From positions 100,852,399 to 100,916,398 of the forward strand of contig NC_134082.1 of assembly GCF_000715075.1 (NCBI RefSeq): a stretch of 64,000 nt of DNA. The letters run 5' to 3'. Below, in pieces: positions 42,985 to 58,475 of the stretch. The DNA comes from Nicotiana tabacum. Lineage: Eukaryota; Streptophyta; Magnoliopsida; Solanales; Solanaceae. The notes below the pieces were generated by a model. The model did no database searches. It worked only from the letters and a program-made list of their open reading frames with translations, and was not told where the DNA came from. The first letter of the stretch is position 1; every line of letters starts with the position of its first letter. Both the position numbers and the translations under genes were made by a program.

Positions 42985-44397
42985 GTCCTCGAACGAGTCA
43001 AGAAACATACCTGAAGCCTCGTATAGGTGAGGATATCTGCTCCGCATCTCCCGCTTGGTCTCCCAGGTAGCCTCCTCCACGGGCCGACCTCTCCACTGCA
43101 CTTTCACTGAAGCTATATCCTTTGACCTCAACTTTTGAACCTAACGACCCAAAATAGCTACTGGCTCCACATCAAAGGTCAAATTATCATCCAACTGAAC
43201 CATGCTGAAGTCCAAAACATGAGACGGATCCCCGATATACTTCCGGAGCATAGAAACATGAAATACCGGATGCACACTCGACAAGCTGGGTGGCAAAGCA
43301 AGCTCATAAGCCACCTCCCCAATCCTCTGAAGCACCTCAAAAGGCCCAATGAATCGAGGACTTAATTTCCCTTTCTTCCCAAATCTCGTAACACCCTTCA
43401 TGGGTGAAACCTTCAACAAAACCTTCTCGCCAACCATGTAGGACACATCTCGAACCTTCCTATCAGCATAACTCTTTTGCCTCGACTACGCTGTATGAAG
43501 CCTCTCCTAAATCACCTTCACCTTCTCCAAAGCATCATGTACCAAATCAGTCCCCATAGTTTGACCTCACCGGGCTCAAACCAACCAACTGGAGATCTGC
43601 ACTGCCTCCTATACAAAGCCTCATATGGAGTCATCTGAATACTTGACTGGTAGTTGTTGTTATAAGCAAACTCTACAAGCGATAGGAACTCATCCCATGA
43701 CCCTCCAAAATCAATAACACTAGCACGCAACATATCCTCCAATATCTAAATAGTACGCTCGGACTACCCGTTCTTCTAAGGATGAAAAGCTGTGCTCAAC
43801 TCAACTTGAGTACCCAACTCTCTCTGCACGGCTCTCCAAAACTGCAAAGTAAACTGAGTACCTCTATCTGAAATGATGGAAACTGGAATGCCATGCAAAC
43901 GAACAATCTCCCAGATATAATCCCTACCAACCGCTCTGAAGAATAGGTAGTACACACAGGAATGAAGTGCGCGGACTTGGTCAGCCGATCCATAATTACC
44001 CAAATAGCATCGAACTTCCTCAAAGTCCGTGAAAGTCCAACAACAAAGTCCATAGTGATTCTCTCCTCTTCCACTCAGGAATATCCATCTGTTGTAGCAA
44101 GCCACCCGATCTCTGATGCTCATATTTCACCTGCTGACAATTGAGACACCAAGCTACAAATCCCACAATATCTTTCTTCATTCTTCTCCACCAATAGTGT
44201 TGCTTCAAATCCTAATACATCTTTGCGGCACCTAGATGAATAGAATACCACGAGTTATGGGCCTCCTCCAGAATCAACTCCTGAAGCCCATCCACATTGG
44301 GCATGCAAATCCGGCTCTGCATCCTCAACACCCCATCATCACCAATGGTCACACCTCTAGTATCTTCATGCTGAACTTTGTCATTAAGGACAAGCAA
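42985..44397 (-). pseudogene. Integrase with chromodomain of G
   Basis: Minus strand: zinc domain with LILEEAHNSWYSIH and WCLNCQQVKYEHQ (about 44310-44115). The core has MDFVVGLSRTLRKFDAIWVI (about 44074), IISDRG in IPVS-type context (about 43880) and AFHP*KNG*SERTI*ILEDM (43790-43740), with stops at three Gln positions. The C-terminus has SPMKGVTRFGKKGKLSPRFI and HPVFHVSMLRKY. The chromodomain follows: SKDIASVKVQWRGRPVEEAT (43115-43060). TAG also at 44212, 43507, 43496 and 43141 (plus-strand start of each codon). At least one frameshift near 44070. Confidence 0.88.
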
Positions 44398-45814
44398 ATG
44401 CAGATCATCATACTAACGCTCTCTGATGCGATCATATAATGAAGACCGAGAAACCACACACGCCAATACCCGACTGGGGTCCGAAATGTTTAATCTCATA
44501 ATCCGATTGGCCAAGGCCTGAACATCAACTGCAAGAGGTCTCTCCCCAAATGGAATACATGCCAAACTCCCCATACTCACTGCCTTTCGGCTCAAAGCAT
44601 CGGCCACCACATTGGTCTTTCCCGGATGGTACAATATAGTGATATCATAATCCTTAAGCAACTCCAACCATCTCCCTGCCTCAAATTAAGATCCTTTTTC
44701 TTGAACGAATGCTGAAGACTGCGATGATCAGTGAACACCTCACAAGATACGCCATACAGGTAATGCCTCCAAATCTTCAATGCCTGAACTATGGCAGCCA
44801 ATTCCAAATCATGAACGGGGTAGTTTTTCTCATGGGGCTTCAACTGACGAGAAGCATAAGCTATAACTCTACCCTCCTACATCAACACACAACCAATCCC
44901 AACTATCGAAGCATCACAATACATGGCATATGAACCTGAAGCTGATGGAAAAACCAACACTAGAGCTATGGTCAAAGCTGTCTTGAGCTTCTAAAAGCTC
45001 TCCTCACACTCGTCCTACCATACAAATGTAGCACCCTTCTGAGTCAACTTGGTCAAGGGCGATGCGATAGATGAGAATCCTTGAACAAACCGGCGATAAT
45101 AGCCTGCCAAACCAAGGAAATTGCGAATCTCTATGGCTGAGGATGGTCTGGGCCAACTCTGAACCGCCTCTATCTTTTTTGGATCAACCTGAATACCCTG
45201 GCTGGACACCACGTGCTTCAAGAAAGCCACTGAACTGAGCCAAAACTCACACTTGGAGAATTTTGCGTAAAGCTTCTCCTCCCTCAATCTCTGCAATACA
45301 ACTCTCAAATGCTCCGCGTGCTCCTCCTAACTACGCGAATACACCAGAATATCGTCATTGAAGACTATGACAAATGAAGCAAGATATGGCCGGAACATGT
45401 TGTTCATCAAATGCATGAACGTTGTTGGGGCATTGGTCAGCCCAAAAGACATCAGCAAGAACTCATAATGACCATATCGGGTCCTGAAAGTTGTCTTAAA
45501 AATATCCGAGTCCCTGATCTTCAACTGGTGATAACCTTAACAGAGATCAATCTTGGACAACACCCTCGCTCCCTGAAGCTGGTCAAATAAATCATCAATG
45601 CGAGGCAAATGATACTTGTTCTTAATTGTTAATTTATTTAATTGCCTATAATCAATGCACATTCTCATTGTTCCTTCTTCTTCACAAACAGAACCGGCGC
45701 CCTCCAAGGTGACACACTAGGCCGAATGAACCCCTTATCTAGGAGCTCCTGAAGTTGCTCCTTCAATTTCTTCAACTCTGCTGGTGCCATACGATACGGC
45801 AGAATAGAAATGGG
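44398..45814 (-). pseudogene. Reverse transcriptase and RNase H of G
   Basis: Minus strand: [20 protein letters not shown] (about 45800), then a frame-disturbed palm. [20 protein letters not shown] (45480-45420) and the catalytic box FNDD (45350), where FIDD is the family norm. [20 protein letters not shown] (45120-45060) is the RT thumb. RNase H has [20 protein letters not shown] (44820-44760), then a frameshift, and [20 protein letters not shown] (44655-44590). TAG at 45815, 45327, 44991, 44877 and 44413 stand at Gln positions. Another at 45015 is not clearly Gln. Confidence 0.88.
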
Positions 45815-46440
45815 CTAAGTGCCCGGCACCAGGTCAATACCAAAATCAATATCCCTGTCCGGTGGCATGCCCGACAGGTCTGCAGGAAACACATTGGGAA
45901 AGTCCCTCACAACTGGAACAGAATCAATACTAGGAGTCTTAGCCCCAACATCCCTCACAAACGCTAGGTATGAAAGAAAACCCTTCCCAACCATACGCTG
46001 GGCTCTCAAGAAGGAGATCACTCTACTAGGGACATAATCAGTCACACCACGCCACTCGATCTGCGGTACACCTGGCATAGCCAAAGTGATTGTCTTAGCA
46101 TGACAGTCCAAAATAGCACAACACAAAGATAACCAGTCCATGCCCAAAATGACATCAAAATCCACCATGCTCAATAGCAATAAATCCACTCGGGTCTCCA
46201 AACCCCCAATAGTCACCACACATGACCGGTACACACGGTCTACAACAACAGTATTGCCCACTAGGGTAGATACATGAATAGGTAAAGCAAGAAACTCACA
46301 GGGCATACCAAATAACGAGAAAAATATGATGACACATAAGAAAAGGTGGAATTGGGATCAAATAATACAGAGGCATCTATGTGGCAGATTGAAACAGTAC
46401 ATGTGATAATAACATCTGAAGCAATAACATCGGGTCTACT
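45815..46440 (-). pseudogene. Protease of G
   Basis: LFDPNSTFSYVSSYF (about 46370-46330) is the active-site loop; the usual Gly of DPGST reads Asn. A frameshift follows near 46300. VVVDRVYRSCVVTIGG and MVDFDVILGMDWL are the later protease strands. It ends with DFGIDLVPGT then TAG (45817-45815) before PISI. Confidence 0.85.
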
Positions 46441-47936
46441 TGGGAGTGCATAGAAACGGGCCTGACCTCCCCCTGATCGACCTCCCCCTCTAGGGCGACC
46501 CTTGGCTGACTGACCTCCATCCCTAGCTGGCTGAGTGGGTGGTGGTGAAGAAACTGACATTGAAGCCGAAGACTGACCCCTCTGTTGGGACGAACTAATA
46601 ACACGACGAGGACACTGCCTCCATATGTGGCCTATCTCGCCACACTCATAACAACTCCCAGGTGTTGGAGAAGGGGACTGAAGGGAAACCCTCGCACCGG
46701 AGTGACTAGCAGATGCGCTCGGCATAGAAGAACCCTGAGTCGATGGGGCACGAGATGAACTCTGAGCTGGGAGGGTGCTGAGTGATGACTGGACCTACTG
46801 AGATCCATGATAACCATGACCCGAAGATGCTCCATGATAACCTGGGCGAGCTGGCTGAGCAGGCCTGAAAAACGACCTCTACCATGCTGAAACTGACCCT
46901 TTGAAGGAGCACCACTATAACTGCCTGATCCTCGAGGCCTCTTGGCCTCCCTCTCCTCTTGATCCTGGCGACAAACATTCTCAATCTCCCGGGCAATATC
47001 AACAACCTCCTCGAAGGTAGCACCCATCACTCTCTCTCTCTGGTCATAAGAATGCGGAGCTGATAAGTAAGACCATCAACAAATCTCCTGATCCTCTCTC
47101 GATCGGTCGGAACCATCCAGATGGCATGACGAGCCAACTCAGAAAACCTCGACTCATATTGTGACACAGTCATATCTCCCTATCGCAACCACTCAAACTG
47201 TCTACGCAGCTCCTCTCTGCGGGACTGCAGTACATACTTCTCCAGGAAGAGAACAGAGAACTGCTGCCAAGTAAGGGGCGCTGCACCAACAGGCCTACGC
47301 CTCTCATACGCCTCCCACCAAGTGAAAGCATCTCTTGAAAACTGGTAGGTGGTAAAAGCAACCCCGCTGGTCTCCAAAATACTGGCAGTACGAAGCATCC
47401 TCTGACATTTATCCAAAAATCCTTGGGCGTCCTCGCCCTCTACGCCACTGAAGGTCGGAGGTTGTAATCTACCAAACCTCTCCAATCTACGTGCTCATCC
47501 TCCGACATGACAGGAACCACATAGTCCTGAGCAGCTGCGACCGGCTGGGCTGGATGCTCCCCCGGCGTCTGAAGTCCCTGCACTACCTACTCAGGTGTGC
47601 GAGCGGCTGGAGTCTGATTGCCTCCCCGTCCTGTGAAGTAGCTGCTGTTGTAGTGGCTGAAACTACCTGAGCCAGGCCAATGCAAATTGATAAGATCTAT
47701 GCCAAAGCCTCCTAAAGACCCGAAATCACGATGGGCACAGCTGGTGCCTGAACTGGTGCTGCTGAGCATCCATAACTGGAGCCTGATCCTGAGCTGGGGC
47801 AGCTGGTGGATCTACAGGTGCTACCCTCGCTGCTCTGCCTCTACCACGACCACGACCACGTCCTCAGCCTCTGGTGGCCACAGCTAGTGGCACTGGGGGT
47901 CGTCCACCCCGTTCGGTAGCACGTGTCCTCACCAAC
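46441..47936 (-). pseudogene. Gag of G with one zinc knuckle
   Basis: The N-terminus has an Arg/Gly-rich segment (47880-47830) in which a CGA-like codon reads TGA. The Gag domain is at 47485-47180 (GVEGEDAQGFLDKCQRML, FTTYQFSRDAFTWWEAYE, LTWQQFSVLFLEKYV). The helical part continues in EEVVDIAREIENVCRQDQEE (46990). The knuckle CYECGEIGHIWRQC is at about 46655-46610. TAG at 47587, 47180 and 46795 occupy Gln positions. The expected start codon at about 47936 is not ATG. Confidence 0.85.
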
Positions 47937-48119
47937 TGTGAGAGAATGGAATAATAGAAGTTTAGTACTCGTATCAACAAGTTCGCACGACAAGAATTTC
48001 AAGAATGTGAAGTTTTCCTAAAGGTTTTGCAGCCTCTCGAGGATAAATACAGATATCTCCATACCGATCTGAGAACTCTACTAAACCTGCTCATGACTCG
48101 TGAGACCTATGTAACCTAG

Positions 48120-48131
48120 GCTCTGATACCA
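48120..48131 (-). other. Primer binding site of G (initiator tRNA-Met)
   Basis: Minus-strand TGGTATCAGAGC, three bases from the LTR end at 48135. Confidence 0.93.
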
Positions 48132-48134
48132 ACT

Positions 48135-51100
48135 TGTCACAACCCTAACCCCGAACTCGGTCTTGATGACACCTCTCGTGAAGACAAGGCCAGCCAATCG
48201 AACATAATTCACCCTTTTAAGCAGTTAAATAACATAAATATAATTTAAACATGATTAAATAGCAATATTTAGCGGAAATAGAGATAACAAAACGGAAACT
48301 CAACTCGACACAGCCCTAACCGGGGTGTCACAAGTCATGAGCAACTAAGGATCCTGATACAAGTCTACTAAATACGATATCTGGTACAACTATTTGAAAA
48401 ACATAGAAATAATGAGATAAGGGAGACACGGGGGCTGCGGACGCCAACAACTACCTCGTAGTCTCTGAAACACCGCCTGGACTAAAGTATCAGCACTCAG
48501 GAGCAGGACCTGCTACGCCTGAATCTGCACACATGGTGTAGGGAGTAATGTGTGTACTTCGACTAAGTGAGTAACAAATATAAATAATGACTGAAAGTAA
48601 GAAAACACGTAAAACACAAGGCATTCTATACCAAAGCAATAAAATCACTTAAAATCAGTAAATCAGTGAAGAATCAAGTAAAAATCCCTTTTTCAGCAGG
48701 TAAAACAAGTAATTAACAGGTAAATAACAAGTAAATGTTCGCCCCTCGGGCATAGTATCAACAAAAAACCGCCCCTCGGGCAATATCTCAGAATAGTACC
48801 AGACCCTCGGGCTCAATCTCAGAACAATATCAGCACCTCGGGCTCAATCTCACATCACAATGGGTACCCGCGCTCACTGGGGGTGTACAGACTCCAGGAG
48901 GGGCCCCTTACGGCCCAAGCGCAATATCAAGTCATCTCGTAGCATCAAGTCTAGGCCCTCAGCCTCATATCAATCAAGCCACCTCATGGCGTATATATCT
49001 CAGGCCCTCGGCCTCATAAACAATATCAACAAGCCACCTCGTGGCGTACATATCTCAGGCCCTCGGCCTCAAATCAGTATCAGTATTTCCTCACAACTAG
49101 GCCCTCGACCTTACTCAGTCAAAAATACTCACAAGCCCCTCGGACATTAGTAAAATAGTATTTCTCAGCCCAAAACATCATTTAAGTCTCAAAACGGAGT
49201 AAAAATGGTTGATTAGTAAAACAATGGAAAATAACATGACCGAGTTCAATTAATAAGTCAAAAACAGTGAGGAAATAGTTAAAAAATCCCCGAAGGGTTT
49301 AAATAGTTGGCACGAAGCCCAAATATGGCAATCAACCCAAATCATGATGATAACATATAAGTTCCAGTCAAATATGCGGTAAAATCATCAGTCAGGACGG
49401 ACCAAGTCACCATCCCCACTAGTGCACAACCCCACGCTCGTCATCAAGCATGTGTCTCACCTCAATATAGCACTACGATGTGCAATCCGGGATTTCAAAC
49501 CCTTAGAGCATCATTTACAATCATTACTCACCTCGAACCGGCTAAATCTCTAACTCGCGACGCTTTGCCCCTCGAATCGGCCTCCACGCGCGTCGAATCT
49601 ATCCAAAATCAGAACGAATACGTCACAATATGCTAAGGGAACAAAGCCCAAGCGAAAACAATCGAATTACCACAAAATTCTAGAAATTGATCAAACCTGA
49701 CCCCCGGGTCCACATCTCGGAATTTGACAAAATTCACAAAACTAGAATCCTTATACTCTCACGAGTCTAACCATACAAAAATTATCCAATTCTGATACCA
49801 TTTGGTCTTTCAAATCATCATTTTACTTTTTTGAAAGATTTCACAATTTTCTTCCCAAATTACATCCCAAATTACGAATTAAATAATGAATTCTATGATA
49901 GATTTATGTACTCTAGCCAAATCTGAGTTAGAATTCACTTACCCCGATAAATTTCTTAAAAAACCTTCGAAAAATCGCCAAAATCCGAGCTCTCTAGGTC
50001 AAAATATCAAATAAAACTCAAAACCCCGTATTTATAGAGTACCCCATAGATATCAAGCTCCGCGGACCGCACAAAATCGACCGCGGACTGCACAAAACCA
50101 GTGCGGTCCGCACAAAAATGACCGCGGCCGCACAGGCTTTCCTCTGCAGTGGTAGGGTTTAGTATTTTGACCATAACATTCGTTACAGATGTCCAATTTG
50201 GGATATCTTTACCTTTCTGGAAACAAGACACGAATTCCTACAACTTTTATTTTTGAATCATCTCAAAATTCCTTGAATATCAAAAGATATGAGCTTCCGA
50301 AATAGTACCAGTGAAATGTTTTCCACCGCAGCCGCACAGCATTTTGTGCAGTCTGCACAACACCTACCGCGGTCGCACTTCATTTTGTGCGGTCCGCACA
50401 GCACATACCGCGGCTGCACTTCTTTTTTTGCGGACCGCACGGGTGGGTTCCGAGGCCTGCAACCCTTCTGGACCTGCTAACAGCTATGATTTTCTGCCTA
50501 AAACATCCCGGAACCTACCCGGAACTCCCGGAACTTCAAACCAATTGTACCAACACATCCCATGACATCGTTCAAACTTGTTCAAAACTTCGGAATGCTC
50601 ACAACAACATCAATCACCAATTTAACATAGGATTCAAGCCTAAGAACTCAAAGAACTCTTAAATTATGCTTTCGATCAAAAAGTCCATCAAATCTCGCCC
50701 GAATGACCTAACATTTTGCACACACATCCCAAATTACACAACGAAGCTACTGTCCCTCTCGGAATTCCATTCCGACACCTATATCAAAAATCTCGTCTAT
50801 CAACCGGAACCGCCAAAATATCAACTTCGCCAAATTAAGCCTAAATCTTCTCTACAACTCCAAAACTCATTCCGATCGCGCTCCTAAGTCACAAATCACC
50901 TCCCGAAGCTAACCGAACCATCGAAACTCACCACCGAGCCTTCTAACACATAAGTCAATATCCGGTTGACTTTTCCAACTTAAGCCTTCTTAAAATAGAC
51001 TAAGTGTCTCAAACTTTATCAAACTCATTCCGGACTCGATCCGCCCAACCCGATACCACAAAAACAGGGATAATGAAGCATAAAGAAGCTGAAATGGGGG

Positions 51101-51143
51101 AAACGGAGCGATAACTCATGAGACGACTGACCGGGTCGTCACA
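48135..51143 (-). repeat. 5' LTR of G
   Basis: 3009 bp. Plus-strand ends TGTCACAACCC and GGGTCGTCACA. Same internal landmarks as the 3' LTR. Confidence 0.93.
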
Positions 51144-51148
51144 TAAAT

Positions 51149-54032
<2,884 letters not shown>

Positions 54033-54060
<28 letters not shown>

Positions 54061-56060
54061 TTCCAGGTGAGCCTATTATTGAATGGAAAGGTGATACTGC
54101 AGCGCCTAAGGGGAAGTTTATTTCTTACCTTAAAGCTCAAAGGATGATTTTGAAAGGGTACATCTATCATTTGGTACGAGTGCATGATATGGAGGTGAAA
54201 TCTCCAACCCTTCAATCGATTCCCGTCGTGAATGAATTTCCTGGTCTTTCTCCCGAAAGAGAAATCTACTTTGCTATCGATGTGCTTCCAGATACTCAGT
54301 CAATATCTATTCCTCCATACATAATGGCTCCTGCTGAGTTAAAAGAATTGAAAGCTTAGTTGAAGGATCTTCTGGATAAGGGTTTTATCAGGCCCAGTAC
54401 TTCTCCCTGAGGTGCACCAGTATTGTTTGTTTGTAAGAAGGACGGTTCGTTAAGAATGTATATTGACTATCATCAGCTTAACAAAGTGACTATCAAGAAC
54501 AAGTACCCCTTACCCAGAATTGATGATTTCTTTGATCAGTTGCAAGGTGCCAAGTATTTCTCAAAGATTGACCTTCGATCCGGTTATCACCAGTTGCAAG
54601 TTAAGGAGAGAGATATTCCAAAAATGTCTTTCCGGATTAGATATGGCCATTATGAATTCCTTGTAATGTCTTTCGGACTTACTAATGCGCCATCAGCTTT
54701 TATGGATTTAATGAATCGGGTTTTCAAGATTTTTCTAGATATCTTTGTCATTGTTTTCATTGATGATATTCTGATATATTCTCGATCAGAAGCAAAACAT
54801 GAGGATCATTTGCGTGTGGTGTTTCAGACTTTGAAAAATTGGAAATTATATGCTAAATTCTCCAAATGTGAGTTCTGGTTGAATTTAGTGGCTTTTCTTG
54901 GGCATATCATTTCCGATGAAGGTATTAAGGTAGATGGTCAAAAAATTAAAGCAGTACAATATTGGCCTAGACCCACAACTCATGCGGAAGTTTGTAGTTT
55001 CTTGGGCTTAGCTGGTTATTATCGGAGATTTGTGGAGAACTTCTCTTCTATTGTTGCTCCCATGACAAAATTGACACACAAAGCCGTTAAGTTCCAATAG
55101 TCTGATGCCTATGAAAGGAGCTTTCATGAGTTGAAGAAACACTTAACGTCAACACCTGTTCTAGCAATCCTGAGAGATCTGAAGGTTATGTGGCATATTA
55201 TGATGCATCTAGGGTTGGATTGGGATGTGTTCTAATGCAGCATGGCAAAGTTATTGCATATGCTTCGAGGCAGTTGTGGAAGCACGAACACAATTATCCG
55301 ACTCATGATATTGAGTTAGCAGCCGTTATATTTGCCTTGAAAATATGGCGTCATTATCTTTATGGTGTTCATGTGGATATCTATACAGATCACAAAAGTT
55401 TACAATATATATTTAAGCATAAAAACTTGAACTTGAGACAAAGAAGGTGGCTTGAATTGCTGAAGGACTATGATATAGATATTTTGTACCATCCAAGCAA
55501 AGCGAATGTGGTAGTTGATGCATTAATTTGCAATTTCATGGGCAGTTTGAAGCATGTAGAAGTTGGGAAATTAGAAATGACTAAGGAGATATATCGATTG
55601 GCTAACCTGAGTGTGCGGCTACATGATACAAGTGACCAGGGTGTAGTAGTCCAAAATATTGCGGGGTCATCACTGATAGCTGAGGTAGAAATGCATCAAT
55701 TTGAGGATCCGGAGTTAGTCAAGATTAAAGAGAGCATCCCTTTTCAGAAGAAGCAGTTGTTCGAGCAATCTGATGATGGAATTCTAAAATATAAGGGTCG
55801 ATGGTGTGTACCTAATATTGGGGAGCTTCGTAAGCAAATTATGACAGAGATGCACCAGTCTCGATACTCAGTTCATCCTGGTTCAAAAATGTATCATGAT
55901 CTTCATCAGTTATACTGGTGGAACGACATGAAGAAAGATATAGCCACATTTGTGGCTCAGTGTCCCAACTACCAGCAGGTTAAATCTGAACACCAGAAAT
56001 CGGGAGGGTTGCTTCAAAATATTGGATTCCAGCTTGGAAATGGGAATCGATTAATATGGA
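54033..56060 (+). pseudogene. Reverse transcriptase and RNase H of F
   Basis: RT blocks: VPFPxx-equivalent region from 54200, [14 protein letters not shown] (54370), [13 protein letters not shown] (54560), [11 protein letters not shown] (54755, catalytic FIDD intact), [20 protein letters not shown] (55005). Stops: TAG 54357-54359 (likely Gln), TGA 54408-54410 and TAG 55098-55100 (both likely Trp). A frameshift at about 55120-55185 leads into RNase H ([50 protein letters not shown]). The integrase zinc domain follows at about 55840-55980 ([28 protein letters not shown]; one Cys reads Tyr). Confidence 0.87.
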
Positions 56061-57090
56061 TTTCATTATAGGATTTCCCAATTCTCACCGGAAGTTCAAT
56101 TCTATTTGGGTCATTGTGGATAGGCTAACGAAATCAGCTCACTTTCTCCTAGTTAGGACCACCTATTCAGCTGAAGACTATGTGAGACTGTATATCAAAG
56201 AAATAGTTCGGCTACATGGAGTTCCACTTTCTATTATATCTTATAGAGGTGCCCAATTTACAGCTAATTTCTGGAGGTCTTTTCAAGAAGGTTTGGGTAC
56301 TCTTGTTAACCTTAGTATAGCATTTCATCCGCAGACCGACGGACAAGCTGAATGCATTATTCAGACGCTCGAAGATATATTGTGATCTTGTATCTTAGAC
56401 TTCAAGGGAAGTTGGAAAGATCATTTACCGCTTATTGAGTTTGCCTACAACAACAGTTATCACGTCGGTATTCAGATGGCACCTTATGAGGCACTATATG
56501 GGAGGAAATGCAGATCTCCTATTGGTTGGTTTGATGTTGGCGAGACAAAGATGCTAGGACCCGAATTGGTGCAGCAAGCCGTAGAAAAGGTAAAGTTGAT
56601 CCAGGAAAGGTTGCATACAGCTCAAAGTCGACAGAAATCATATTTAGATAACTGACGTCGAGACTTGGAATTTGCTGTAGGAGACTGGGTATTCTTGAAA
56701 GTGTCGCCTATGAAGGGTGTAATGAGATTTGTCAAGAAGGGAAAACTCAGCCCTAGATATGTCAGGCCATATCAGATTGTTTAGAGAATTGTGCAGGTAG
56801 CCTACAAACTTGACTTGCCACCGGAATTAGACGCAATCCATCCAGTATTTCACGTTTCCATGCTTCGCAAATTCTTAGGTGATCCTTCTTGCACCAGCCC
56901 TATTGAGGATATTGAAGTTACCGAGGACTTGTCATATGAAGAAATACCTATTGCCATTCTTGACTGTCAAATCCGTAAGCTACAGACAAAAGAGGTAGCA
57001 TTAGTAAAAGTACTTTGGAGGAACAATAATGTAGAGGAAATGACATAGGAGGCCGAGGAGGACATAAAGTCCAAATACCCTCATTTATTT
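56056..57090 (+). pseudogene. Integrase core and chromodomain of F
   Basis: After a frameshift near 56040 the core reads [20 protein letters not shown], then SIISYRGAQF, where the catalytic Asp of SDRG is Tyr, then DGQAECIIQTLEDIL ending in TGA at 56383-56385. Further stops: TGA 56655 and TAG 56782-56784. The C-terminal part has LDAIHPVFHVSMLRKFLGDP. The chromodomain TKEVALVKVLWRNNNVEEMT is followed by TAG 57046-57048, where Trp is the norm. Confidence 0.87.
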
Positions 57091-57099
57091 GAGTCTTCA

Positions 57100-57484
57100 G
57101 GTTTATATCAAGACTTGTGTGATACAATCCTTTTAGTACTATTTTACCTTTCGACCTTAATCTATACATACTTTGTAGGTGATATGCTTGAGACAAATAT
57201 GGAAGGTGTTGCAAAGATATCAACCAGTGATAGCTGAGGTAATTAAGTTATGGCTAACCTTCTTATTATCATTATTGTATAAGTAAATGGTCGTGTGGGG
57301 CCAAGTTGATGTTATTATGATGATGTGTAGCCCTGTGTGGCCTTGGATATGTATGTTTGGGCTGATGGCAGGTTTTGGATAGTCCAGTTTAGAGGGGAAA
57401 CTCTGGCAAAAATTTTAACTTTTTTTTTCAAAAGTTAGGTTAACCGCTAACCTTCAAGGACGAATGTTCTTAAGGAGGGGAGAA
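57100..57484 (+). other. 3' non-coding end and polypurine tract of F
   Basis: It contains aaggacgaatgttcttaaggag. The purine tract taaggaggggagaa (57471-57484) lies just before the 3' LTR. Confidence 0.75.
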
Positions 57485-58475
57485 TGTTACACCTTGTGTA
57501 TTCGGCGTTATCATGCCGTAAAGGGGATAATTCGATAGGAAGATAATTTCTATGAGATAATTAAATGATGGAATAGTTATACGTTAAGATTGGAAATCAT
57601 TCGAGTTGTGATTAAAAAGTAAACAAAGATCTCCGCAAGTTACGGGTTTTAAATTTCACTGAAATTTTGATAAAATGTTGATGAGCTTTCCTCTTAATAT
57701 ACAGATTTATAGTGTGTTCTACCCAACGAATCGAAGGTCTATAAGTCTAGTTTCCAATGCAACAATCTTTTTGTTAATACGACTTCGGAGTAGAGAGATA
57801 TTAACATTTTCGTACATGGGTGCACACTGCTACGGGAGCACTATGCTTAGTCGGTCTTAGTTAAAAGTTTTTTTTATTTAAGTCAATTTAAAACATAACC
57901 CCTGCGTTTTATCCTCTCAAAAACAGAACCTAAAACCTAGGAATTCCTCTCAAACTCCTCCCATCCATCTAGTCAATCATAACAGCAATTTAGTTATCCT
58001 CAAGATGGAGAACACCATGGTAACTTTGGAATCATGAATTCTTCGGTGTTTTACTTTTCGTAGGAAGACTTCGCCTTGAAGTAATCTCGAATTTAAAGTA
58101 ATTTTTGTCACATAAGGTATGATTTAAATTCCTCTTTGATCTTTGTAAACTTCTACCATAAGAATTCCTAAGGAATAGTTGAAACCTCTATAGAAATGTT
58201 CTTGATTTTTTTAAGAAACCTCTCTTAATATGACTTGATTGTTGGGGCTGTTCTATATGGTTTTATTGTGTTGTTTGGATCTATGAATACATGGATGGAA
58301 TCGTGTCGATGAGGATATGTAGTAAAGTAAAAATTTGGAGGTGTGTTGCGGGAAAATTAAACTACAAAAGAGTCTACAAATTCATGCCCGCATGTTGTTT
58401 GCTTAAATGTCTAAACGAAGAATTGTATAAGATATGAGCTTAAATTTGATATTGAATGGTTTGTATTATGTAGGA
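57485..58475 (+). repeat. 3' LTR of F, first part
   Basis: TGTTACACCTTGTG start. It aligns with 35409-36403. Interrupted at TAGGA by the insertion 58476-63073. Confidence 0.92.

Larger units (their letters stand above)
39961..51143 (-). mobile_element. Chromovirus G, full-length Ty3/gypsy element
   Basis: 11,183 bp flanked by TAAAT (39956-39960 and 51144-51148). LTRs at 39961-42960 and 48135-51143. Primer site 48131-48120 and purine tract 42972-42961. Minus-strand gag, protease, RT, RNase H, integrase and chromodomain are all present in order. The coding region is broken by many in-frame stops, nearly all TAG, plus several frameshifts. Inserted in a 37-bp repeat of the LTR of H. The chromodomain puts it among chromoviruses, probably Tekay/Del. 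Confidence 0.95.
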
